A stretch of 64,000 bases of DNA, taken from positions 1 through 64,000 of the forward strand of contig WFMF01000059.1 of the NCBI GenBank assembly GCA_011033025.1. The letters are read 5' to 3'. This document shows positions 1-9,960 of the stretch, one piece after another. This DNA is from Beroe forskalii. Its lineage: Eukaryota > Ctenophora > Nuda > Beroida > Beroidae. How positions within the stretch are numbered: position 1 is the first letter of the stretch; the number at the start of each line of letters is the position of its first letter. The notes beneath the pieces are model-generated. The model was not told the DNA's origin. It saw only the letters and a program-made list of their open reading frames with translations, and searched no databases. The position numbers and the translations under genes are program-made.

Positions 1-130
1 GGGGGGCCCCCAAATTTTTGAAAAAATTGGGGGGGGCTCCGGGCCAAAAATTCTTTTCAAAATTCCCTGTTTTTTTTTTTTTGGGGTTTTCCCATATTTG
101 GAGGCAATTTCCCTCCCCGGCGGTGCTTGA
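1..130. other. Low-complexity sequence end
   Basis: Runs of G, C and T with little other content (for example a 14-T run near 70) and short self-complementary patches such as GGGGGGCCCCC at the first base. This looks like the error-prone end of a contig or a collapsed repeat rather than functional DNA. Nothing coding is visible. Confidence 0.5.
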
Positions 131-931
131 TGTAACCTTAGCATCGTGATACAACAGGGACTCCCTAGTAGGGTATAAATATTGCGCCAATGCTGCGCGC
201 GACCACCGAGAACATGGATTGGCACGTGCCATTTCTTATTAAATTCTTGCGCGCGCGTTCTTACGTACCAAGTTTTTGTAATCAGTTCGTTGTAGATTTC
301 GCGCCATTTCGTTGAATTGGTTTACGTTTCGCATCAGATTGTGTAACCGTTTGTTCACGCGCTGTATTTTCTTGACTGATGATATCACTTGACTGTTGAT
401 GTCACTTTTCATCTGATCTTCAAAATTTCAAATTTCATGCTTTCTGTTTCAATGCTGTCACCCGTTCCGAAAAGAATCATTCGTATTTCACAAATCACAT
501 CGACCCACCGTACTTTTTGAACTTAGTCGAATTCAGTATACAGTCGAATAGTGATACAGTTTGGTACTAAAACTAATACAGAACCGAAGCCTTATCATGT
601 TATCCCTCAATCCATAGCCCAACTTACTCCTAAGATTTTAAGTCACAAATTCTTCAACAGCCCTTCAATTTAGAATTTATCATAGTTTTAGATAATTTGA
701 GCATTTTCCACGGGTGGACCAAGTCAGACTTTAGTTTTGAAAACCGACAGCCAATGATTATAAAATTCGTGATTTTGAAGATTTGTGATAAGGGGACGGA
801 CGGAAGGACGGAGGGAGGGACATTTTCGCGACTGATATTATAAAGGAGCAATCCGGGCACTTTCCAGAAATTACAGTAGTTGTATTGCAAATCTGAACCT
901 GCTATACACATATCCTATTTCTAACCTTTAA
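131..931. other. No gene seen
   Basis: AT-rich sequence without a convincing open frame, splice pair or repeat. Short open frames here lack coding character. It is the left flank of the first foldback element. Confidence 0.5.
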
Positions 932-1120
932 TACAGTCAAAATTGGATTTAAAAGTGGACAAATTCTACACCAAGCGATTTTGCATGGATTCTATAGTTT
1001 TTTGCATGAAAAATCGATCTAACAACTTTCCACACCTCTCCGGAGTGTGGAAAGTGCCGAAAAATCTATTTTTAGCTGAGGCGCAGCCGACTGATATGTA
1101 AAAAATCGTATCTCGGCTCA

Positions 1121-1640
1121 GGAAGGTCGTAGAGACTTCATCTTGGGCGGAAAATTTGCGCAATGAGCATGTTTATATACAATTGTCAACAAAAATATGC
1201 CCTAAAATGCTCAGGAACGGAGTTACAGGCGAAAAACAGATTTTTTGGGCAGGTGCAAGACCTGCATATGGCGAATTTTGTATCTCAGTCCAGGAAGGTC
1301 GTAGAGACTTCATCTTGGGCGGAAAATGTGCGCAATGGCCATGTTTATATACAATTGTTCACAAAAATATGCCCTAAAATGCTAACGAACGGAGTAACGG
1401 GCGAAAAACTGATTTTTTGGGCCAACACAAGACCTGCTTAAGGAGAATTTTGTATCTCAGTCTAGGAAGGTCGTAGAAACTTCATCTCAGGTGGAAAAGG
1501 TGCGCAATGGCCATGTTTATGTACAATTGTTGACAAAAATATGCCCTAAAATGCTCAGGAACGGAGTAACGGGCGAAAAACTAATTTTTTGGCAGTTAAC
1601 AGGCCTGATATAGAAGATTTTTCTATCTTGGTCCAGACAT
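1121..1640 (+). repeat. 172-bp satellite units, left arm
   Basis: Three diverged head-to-tail units start at about 1121, 1293 and 1465, each opening with GGAAGGTCGTAGA and containing CAAAAATATGCCCTAAAATG. Spacing is 172 bases each time. Short open frames across the array come from the repeat and are not genes. Confidence 0.85.
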
Positions 1641-1649
1641 TTATTCCAG

Positions 1650-2290
1650 TCTGTATGGTCTTAGTCTTAGTAAAACGGCCAGGGGTTTTTATCAGCCCAG
1701 GCCGGTGGCAGCCATGCTGAGCATGGAGACTATCCTAATACGCTAGGCTAAGGGGTGTGAACTCCTGGGTGGTTTTTAGGCCACCCTACTGCCAGGGATA
1801 TCCTCAGCTGAGAGCAGCCAGCCGTTCCTGGACCCCCTCTGGACCGGCGGGCTGCCAACGCCCGTGGCGACAATCAGACTGCAAAGCAAGACAAGGCTTG
1901 CCTGCAGATTAAGTCAAGAATCTGCCAAAGGCGGCTATAATGCCACCTCTCTTTGTCTAGATGATTCACTGGGAGGTCTGGCCCAGCCAGACTGTGTAAA
2001 TGTATTCCCACCGATTGGGATTTAACTGGGCTCAATGGGCAAAGCCCAAGTCCCTTTATGATGGTTAATCGTTACCTCGTTTAGACACATTTCTGTACTC
2101 TCTTCCCTACTTCCTCAGTTGACCATTCAATTATTTTCTGCTCAGCCGGAAGTCTCTCTATGGGTGTACGAAATTTCATGTCAGGATAACTGTCTCCCTG
2201 TCCTGACCTAAACATCACCTATAACCTTACCCCGAATCCTAACTCTTGCCATACGCTAACCATTACCCTAACCCAGATCCTTACCTTTGC
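1650..2290. other. GC-rich core of the foldback
   Basis: About 600 bases with a clearly different composition from the arms, including CCACCCTACTGCCAGGG and CTCTGGACCGGCGGGCTGCC. It resembles untranslated sequence of a retroelement or a captured host segment, but I do not recognise the family and see no open frame of note. Confidence 0.4.
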
Positions 2291-2529
2291 GTGGGGTTGA
2301 AATATTCGAGATAAAGTGCCGTGAGATGAAATGTCATGAGATCAAATGTCCGTTACCCGTCCCTTTAGTGGACAGTGATTATATGAAAATCGTCTCAAAC
2401 CATCGCCAAATTTCATTTTTCGCCTATAACTTTCTTCCTGAGAATTTCAGGGCACATGTTTATCCTTTTATCAGCAAGTCGTACAGAATAAACATGGCCA
2501 TTGCGCACATTTTCCGCCCAAGATGAACT

Positions 2530-3060
2530 CTCTACAACCTTCCTGGACTGAGATACAAAATTGGCCTAAATCAGGTCTTGTGTTGGCCCAAAATCAGTTT
2601 TTCGCCCGTTACTCCGTTCCTTAGCGTTTTAGGGCATATTTTTGTGAACAATTGTATATAAACATGGCCATTGCGCACATTTTCCGCCCGGGATGGGGTC
2701 TCTGCGACCTTCCTGGACTGAGATACAAAATTCGCCTTATGCAGGTCTTGTGTTGGCCCAAAAAATCAGTTTTTCGCCCGTTACTCCGTTCCTTAGCATT
2801 TAAGGGCATATTTTTGTGAACAATTGTACATAAACATGGCCATTGCGCACATTTTCCGCCCAAGATGAAGTCTCTACGACCTTCCTGGACTGAGATACAA
2901 AATTCGCCATATGCAGGTCTTGCACCTGCCCAAAAAATCTGTTTTTCGCCTGTAACTCCGTTCCTGAGCATTTTAGGGCATATTTTTGTTGACAATTGTA
3001 TATAAACATGCTCATTGCGCAAATTTTCCGCCCAAGATGAAGTCTCTACGACCTTCCTGA
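2530..3060 (-). repeat. 172-bp satellite units, right arm
   Basis: The same satellite in reverse orientation: CTACGACCTTCCTGG-type motifs recur at about 2530, 2700, 2870 and 3042. The innermost unit of this arm is more diverged. Together with the left arm it could form a hairpin hundreds of bases long. Confidence 0.85.
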
Positions 3061-3289
3061 GCCGAGATACGATTTTTTACATATCAGTCGGCTGCGCCTC
3101 AGCTAAAAATAGATTTTTCGGCACTTTCCACACTCCGGAGAGGTGTGGAAAGTTGTTAGATCGATTTTTCATGCAAAAAACTATAGAATCCATGCAAAAT
3201 CGCTTGGTGTAGAATTTGTCCACTTTTTACTCCTTTTTGAGGCAGATTTGACTGTATTACTTCCCAAACCACGATCTCTGCCAACCCTC

Positions 3290-3907
3290 TCATTTGCCTT
3301 TTTGTATTCACAAAAAGGTCAATGGGGAGGGAAAAAATTGGGACTGGGAAAATTGAGATAATTGGGACAAAGGAGACAGAGATTAATGGGTCTCTAAACG
3401 TGAATTGGGATAGGGAAATTTAGGACAAATCATGGAACATTTGGGACAAATGTGACATTTGAACAAAAGTGACGGAGACAACTGGGGCTCAAATGATTGT
3501 GTTTCTGAGCGGCAGTTTAGTGTTTTTGTTTTACAGCCTGTTACATTGCTTGATTAATGATTATTGCCAGAGAGTATTGCCAGAGTCTTGAAACAGGGAA
3601 ATTAACAGCGCTTATCACGCTCCCGAAGGCACTTGCTGCGTTGCAACTGCCACTGTGTTTTCCCATCTTAGGTTTTGGGATAGAGAAGTGGGAACTCATA
3701 ACCAATGCAAACAAACACAACCAAAATATGTATTGTAGTATGAATATAACTTTCATTTCGATGATAGAAAAACTTGGATTAATGTTAAAAAAAAATAAAT
3801 GTCTGTTTTTTCAACTTTTTGTTTGTCCTTAATGTCCCAGTTGTCCCAATTGTCCGAAAAACCAGTCCCAAACTCAGAAAAGTAAATTTGGACAGTGACA
3901 CTCCCCC
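3290..3907. mobile_element. Degraded hAT-like MITE (GGGACA family)
   Basis: Shares TGGGACA-type repeats, the stretch ACAACTGGGGCTCAAATGA (3479 onward) and the end GGACAGTGACACTCCCCCC (about 3890) with better copies at 7799-8020 and 9968-10556. The left end is eroded. The middle (about 3560-3760) is unique to this copy. No coding capacity. Confidence 0.6.
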
Positions 3908-3948
3908 CTTTACTAGCAAAAGCCCGTGTAAAAATAAGCAAGAATTAA

Positions 3949-5227
3949 GGGGGTCACCCTCATATCAAACAAAGATATTGAGATATGAGTTGGCCAGGGC
4001 GTGTACCAACACTTTGACGGTGGTATCGAGTCCATAGGTCCAACATTGCCCATATGAGGCTTCGGTAGGAACAGGAGAAAGAGCTTTGCATTCGATTCGT
4101 CTCGACGAGCTAATCCTTTTAGTGTAGTTGTTCGTCAAAATCGGATAAAAAATGGCCAAGTTTTGGCCTTGCGAAGCGGGCGTGCCAAAGTGGCAGTTGT
4201 CCTATTTTTGGCCTAAAGATGGCCATTATGGCCACAATTTTAGAGATATGCGCTTAAAACTTGTTTTGCTCATCATTTAGGTCAACATTGATGTGCAAAA
4301 TAATTTATAAGTGAATTGGACTTTATTTGGCCATTTTAGCCTATAAAAAACCTTCCAATATCCACAAAATCGCTTATGTTACCTCAGTTTGTGATTTTGC
4401 CCAAGTTGACTTCACACTTTCCGCTACTCCGCCATTTTTCAATGTTTTCGCATGAAACTTTCAGATTCGCTTGGAAAATAATTTTCGAAACGACAGGACA
4501 TTGCTATTGCGACGAATGTGATTATACAGCCAAGATTCGGATTATAAGAGTTGACCGAAATTTTTAGTTAGGTCCCTAAAACATCGGAGGAAAAATCCCC
4601 GGGCATTTTCCTCCGAAGGCCATAAAAAATATTTTGGGGGCTTAACTAAAAAATTTCGCTTAGTAACAAAAGTGTGCAATTTGGTTTTGAAGCGATTCTG
4701 AAAATTTCATGCAGAAACATTTAAAATGGCGGACTAGAATTGGAAAGTGTGAAGTCCATTTAAGGGCAAAATCGCAAACTACGATATTAGTGATTTAGTG
4801 GATTTTTGAAGTTTTTTATATGGGCTAAAAAGGCCTAACCAATTTTGACCTAAATGATGGGCAAACAGGTTTGAAGCTCAGATGTCCAAAAATGTGGCCA
4901 AAATGGCCATCTTTAGGTCCAAAATACTAAATAGGACAACCTCCACTTTGGCGCGCCCGCTTCGCAGAGCGATAAATTGGCCATTTTTCGCCCGATTTTG
5001 ACAAACAAATGAACTAAAATGATCAGCTCTCCGAGACGAATCGAATGTATCAAAAGCTAAGCTCTCTCTCTCTCTTTGAATTTAGGACGCCATTTTTCCT
5101 CCGAAGCCTCACATGGATTGAGCAATGTTGGACCTATGAACTTAAGGCCACCGTCAAAATGTACACGCCTGGCCAATTACTGCTATCTCAAATTCGTATT
5201 TTCTAAAATATGAGGGGTGAAACCCGC
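3949..5227. mobile_element. TTAA-flanked foldback transposon
   Basis: Inverted repeat of about 1.28 kb with arms of roughly 550-600 bases; GGCCAAAAATAGG-type stretches near 4200 mirror those near 4910. It is bounded by TTAA at 3945-3948 and 5228-5231. Outer ends read GGGGGTCACCCTCAT on the left and, reversed, GCGGGTTTCACCCCTCAT on the right. A TTAA duplication is typical of the piggyBac and Kolobok superfamilies; which one cannot be told without a transposase. The arms differ at many sites, so the copy looks old. Confidence 0.7.
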
Positions 5228-5231
5228 TTAA

Positions 5232-6122
5232 GTATTGGCTGGGTAAATTAGACGTGTGGTTTGAAATTGAGTTGAAATGTTGAATAGTGAAAGTGATGAA
5301 AGAGGGGGGTGATGGCGTGAGGTGAGGGACTGGTTTTTTCTGGTCCGAAGGAAAACTAGCAACCATGAGGTCGGTGGAATCAGGGGGTCTGGGGCGCTAC
5401 CCCAGCGGGGAAGGGACGGAGCCTGTCAATGTCGAAGTCTTTGACATGAAATCAAGAGCGACTAAGTAGTCGGCCAATACTCATTAGCTTATTGTGGCAA
5501 CTTTAATCCAGCTATGACAGGTTTACCTTTTCAGTGCTCTTCGAGTCTACTTAATTGAACTTCGCTTAAGTGCTTCGTGAAGTTGCAACTCTCAAACTAC
5601 ACTCCGAATACAGTACGAGCATCAGGATCATATGGGCATCATGGGATTAATAGCATCGTTCAGTTACAAGGTAAATTAGACATTAAATGCCGGTTAATGG
5701 ATTTAAATTTTATCTTCAGATTTTCAAGCAACAAATTAATATATGTGTCATGAGGTAGCGATTTTTATTTCAATAGGCTCAATCAATTTAGAGACTTCAC
5801 GAGTGTGTTTTATGTATTTTTTGTAACAGCGTAGATAAAATATTGGAGTGTAAATGCTACCTTTTTCAGAGCTGCAACTAAAAAAGTAATTTTAACTTCA
5901 TTTCAGTGACGGATTGCGATGTTATGCGACATGAGGCTCCGCAGGGTGACAGCAACACACGGCTTCTCAAGATAAAGAAAAGTCTTCGCTAACATGTGAG
6001 CTTTCAAGATTTTACGTTCTCAATACTCATAGCACTTTGCACTTAACGTATAATAGCCTTTGAAAAAAACCCACGGTGTGGCACGACTAAGCGCTTGTAA
6101 GCGAACTGTATACATTATGTCC
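5232..6122. other. No gene seen
   Basis: Unique AT-rich sequence between two transposons. No open frame with coding character, no repeat and no clear splice pair. Confidence 0.45.
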
Positions 6123-6760
6123 TTAAACACCCCGCGGAACGCCATTGGACCCGCGCGCCATCGCGTGTGCGACTGCAGATGACTGGTCTCACTTCAAATT
6201 GAAGCTGTTTCTCATGATATTTCTCAATCTCTTACATTTTTTAACCAAAAGAAAAAAGAATAGTTGCAGATTGTTTTCTTTTTTGTTTCATGAAATTTCA
6301 TAAATGGTAATGCGCGCGGCGGGCTAACAATGCTAGAAATGGTCGCGAATTGATGCGAAAATTTCCTCCAATCTTTCAGACAAATCGGGATCATAACTTT
6401 CTTATCTTTGGGTTTGAAAATTTGGCTATTACTGTCCGAAGCCGCATAAAATTTTCTTTCGTTTGGTGAAGATTTCAGTGAGCCGCGCACTCAAGTTTGT
6501 GATATCTCGATGTACAACCGCGCTTGCGGAGTAAATGTTTTGTCTGGTAAAATGCGTACGCGTACCGTATGCATAGCATATCGTTTCCTGCTGTTATACG
6601 TACGTCGTTTTGCTCATCTTTCGACATCAGTACATCAGATGCGATGCAATGCCTTTTGTTGTCTTTGGTCACTTGATTAACTTTCGAGACTTCATTCACA
6701 AGTGAGTGGTGATTTATTGCTTATTTAATTACATTTCAGTTTCACTTCTCTGAATCATTA

Positions 6761-7479
6761 CCTTACAAGACAAAATAACATGGGACAATAATTCCGGGGA
6801 TCGAAATTTTGGGGGTTCGAAAATATGGGGATTTTTCTCAAAAATCCCCAAATTTCGTACCCCAAATTAAATTAGGGGATTTTCGCCTTTTTTTCAAATT
6901 CGAAAAAATAAGGTGCCCGTAACTTTCGTCGGTCGATCGAATGGAATTGGTCGATCGATCAGCTCCATTTGAACGAATGGTGTGTTCATGTTATGATGGT
7001 CCTTGTTGACTTGAATCGTGTTTAAATGAGCAATATTTAGTTGTTTCCCTTTCTACTAAAAACACATCAGTTGATCAAATGAAGTCTATCGATCAACCAA
7101 CTCCACTCGATCGACCGACGAACGTTACATGCACCTAAGGTAACTGTTGGGAATAAATCCGAACTTCAGAAAGGTCAATATCACTGAGGTGATCAATGTA
7201 GTAGAATTTCCAGTACAAGATCCCTTTTATCGAGTCGAGTGTAGAAGGTTTTATTTGGAATAACTGCATTTTAGATGTTTTGAACTCTTCTGCACTGATA
7301 TACTTATTGAAATTTGTCTGGGAATTCCATATTTTATGCACTGTTAGTCAAATTACAAACCCGCAATTAACTAATTTGGGGGAAATAATTTTGGGGATCG
7401 AAATTTTGGAGGAACGAAAATATGGGGATTTTTTCGAAAAATCCCCAAATTTCGTACCTTTTAAATATGTCTCGTAAGG
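6761..7479. mobile_element. TA-flanked MITE inserted in copy A
   Basis: Inverted ends CCTTACAAGACA (6761) and TGTCTCGTAAGG (ending 7479), flanked by TA. Copy B has the empty site (CATTATTTG instead), so this insertion came after the two copies separated. A GGGGATCGAAATTTTGG module with its own small hairpin occurs near both ends. A 68-codon minus-strand open frame inside (7135-7341) is unrecognised and probably fortuitous. Confidence 0.8.
6912..7135. mobile_element. TAA-flanked MITE nested in the previous one
   Basis: Inverted ends GGTGCCCGTAACTTTCGTCG and, at the right, CGACGAACGTTACATGCACC, with subterminal TCGATCGA motifs. TAA lies on each side (6909-6911 and 7136-7138), matching the three-base TWA duplication of PIF/Harbinger elements. 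A third level of nesting: MITE in MITE in copy A. Confidence 0.75.
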
Positions 7480-7798
7480 TATATGAAAGTAAACGGAGGC
7501 TTTAATATCAGAATGATTTTCGAAAACATTGAAAGAAAACTTGTTTGCTTAGGTTCAGCCATTTATTTCCAGCTTATTAGGTATAAGTATCATATAATCA
7601 TCTCAGAATTTTATATCTTATCATAACTATTTTATCCAGATTCCCGTCTTCAACTGTTAGTTGTTACATGCCCTGCTGCTGACACGTGAAGATATCCCTT
7701 TTCTCAGCTGAGTTAGCAAGGTTTGTGCTCTTATCAACCATACAATGCTTCAGAAGTATTGAATGATTTGTGTTCATAATTTAAGTAGTATAATAGGG

Positions 7799-8020
7799 TG
7801 CCATGTTTCCGTCGTTTATGAAAATTCGCCACTCAAGAAAAAGTGGATTGGGACAGGGACAATTGGGAAAAAGTGACAGAGACAACTGGGGCTCAAATGA
7901 TTGTGTTTTTGAGCGGCAGTTTAGTGTTTCTTGTCTCACAGCCTGGTACATAGCGGCACTTCCTGCACCACTGTCTTTTTCCTTTTAAAAAAAGTAAATT
8001 GGGACAGTGACATTCCCCCC
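7799..8020. mobile_element. hAT-like MITE (GGGACA family)
   Basis: Short copy with GATTGGGACAGGGACAATTG near the left and GGGACAGTGACATTCCCCCC at the right. Flanks TATAATAGG (left) and TATAGTAGG (right) look like a slightly diverged 8-9 bp target duplication. The same insertion is present in copy B (20988-21211), so it predates the split of the two copies. Confidence 0.65.
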
Positions 8021-8266
8021 TATAGTAGGATACTGTATTTTAGAAACAAAAGGATACGACACAATTTTTGATATTTTGTGAAGTTCAATATAAAATATAC
8101 TTGACAGACGTATTTTAAGCAAACAATAACAGTTAGAGTTTGAAAGTATAAACTAGAAGTTTAGTTATTGTCGAACTTTTCAGTTACCTATCCAAGAGTG
8201 TATCGTGACAATCCTGACATCATGACCCTGATCGGTAGCACACTGCTGCCTGTCCCCCAATCCTCA

Positions 8267-8527
8267 TGGGACACACTCCTTAATCCAGGGACACACTCCT
8301 TGATCCAGGGACACACTCCTTGATCCAGGGACACACTCTTTGATCCTGGGACACACTCCTTGATCCAGGGACACACTCCTTGATCCAGGGACACACTCTT
8401 TGATCCAGGGACACACTCCTTGATCCAGGGACACACTCCTTGATCCAGGGACACACTCTTTGATCCTGGGACACACTCCTTGATCCAGTGATACATTCCT
8501 CGATCCTGGAACACACTCCTTGATCCT
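8267..8527 (-). repeat. 20-bp minisatellite, copy A (about 13 units)
   Basis: Tandem GGATCAAGGAGTGTGTCCCT units read on the minus strand. Copy B holds about 27 units of the same array, so the array has grown or shrunk since the copies separated. Because 20 is not a multiple of three, all frames stay open and give artificial repeats of Cys-Pro-Ile-Lys-Glu type; these are not genes. Confidence 0.9.
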
Positions 8528-9454
8528 GTCAATGTAAGTTTCAACTTTTCATCCGTGTTTGCTTTGATAGAAGCCTGTGACTTTGAGGCAAAACCTCACA
8601 CCTGGTTTCGTCCAGAAGCATTATAGTTGCTTAGTTGACAGTTGTGTGAGAAAAAGTTGTTACAATTGCTATAAATGACATTTTTCTGCTAATTTGATTT
8701 GTGGGGGTGCAAAATGAGTCAATCAAGGTCGTTGAAACATTCGAAATTTGCCCTTGTGCTTGCAGAAGGCCAAAGCTCCATACGTTTATAAATGCTGTTT
8801 TATGTTACCGAAATCAACTTTTGAAAGTTGCTAATGGTCTAGGATATGTAGTTTTAACCTTCGATAAGTTCAAGTGTAGACCATCCCTACTGCAAAGTTT
8901 GACCCTCCAACATTACATCCCCCAACACTTGATCTATAAGACATGTAGTCGTAGTCAGGAAGCTGTCAGCAGTAGGTCTGGAGTAGTTCCCGATAAGGAT
9001 CTGGATCCTCTCCTTCCTCCTGGTTTCTAGGGCAGATGGCTTGAACACATCTCCTCTGGTGACATGGAACATCTTGGCTCAGGAGAGGTTTTTCCTACTA
9101 ATAAAGAACTTGAATAAGCTGCGGATCAATGCGTTTGATCTGTGCTGATTCACCAAGGAATGTAATGGGGGGGGGGGTCAAATGTCACAGCAATCCTCGA
9201 ACTGTGATGTTTGATCCCCCGCTATCATCTACAGATTTGCTGTACTGAAGCAGGGGATGTAATGTTGGGGGGGTCAAGTGTCCCTTTACCAGTTTAATGG
9301 TGCTCTGGGCAGAGGAAGCACCTGGTCAGGGTGGATTCCCCCTTTGCAGATGTGTACAGTGACAGTGAGGCCCTCATTAACCAAAGAGTCTCCAATGATA
9401 AGGTGCCTATAATGGAGAGATAGAGGGACTATCTGGTTAAGGTAGGGAGGGGGG

Positions 9455-9960
9455 TAAGGCAAACTTTGGCAAACGCTTCCACTTTTTTTGGAGTTTGCCA
9501 AAAAAAAAGTGTTTGCCAAAGTTTGCCATAGTTTGCCAAAGTTTGCCAAAATAGCCTCCACTGTGGAGGCTTATTGGCCTCCATTAGCCTCCACTAGCCC
9601 CCACTGAAGAATTAGCCTCCATTAGCCTCCACGGAAACTGGAATATAACATTTTCGTGGAGGCTTAAGCTTTAATATGAACTTATGAAGGCTATTTGGAG
9701 GCTGAGTGGAGCCTTAATCAATTAGCCTCCATAAAACGAAATGTTTTGCTGAAACTGGTAAAATGTGCACTAATTTAGTAATTTGAAAAACAATTTATAG
9801 ATTCAAACTTTCAGAGAGCTCTAACTATCCTTCACTTAGCCTCCACTAGGCACCACTCAGCCTCCACTCTGCTCCACCAAGCCTCAACTAGGCTCCACTA
9901 GTGGAGGCTGTGTGGAGTCTAGTGGAGGCTGTGTGGAGCCTAGTGGAGGCTGAGTGGGGC
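9455..9960. mobile_element. Foldback of AGTGGAGGCT and TTTGGCAAAC motifs
   Basis: The left part is a hairpin of TTTGGCAAAC-type motifs (9455-9550). The rest is many copies of AGCCTCCACT on the left and AGTGGAGGCT on the right, so the whole can fold back. A related TTTGGCAAAC hairpin recurs at 10565-10650. In copy B only the left half survives (19035-19275), cut at the deletion joint. Confidence 0.65.

Larger units (their letters stand above)
934..3254. mobile_element. TA-flanked foldback transposon (non-autonomous)
   Basis: A large inverted repeat. The left end CAGTCAAA at 934 mirrors TTTGACTG ending at 3254, and each is flanked by TA (932-933 and 3255-3256), the target duplication of Tc1/mariner-type transposons. 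The arms run about 934-1610 and 2530-3254; most of each arm is tandem 172-bp units. The core between them is unrelated, GC-richer sequence. No transposase frame is present, so the element would have to be moved by another element's enzyme. Family assignment rests only on the TA flank and the CAGT-type ends. Confidence 0.75.
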
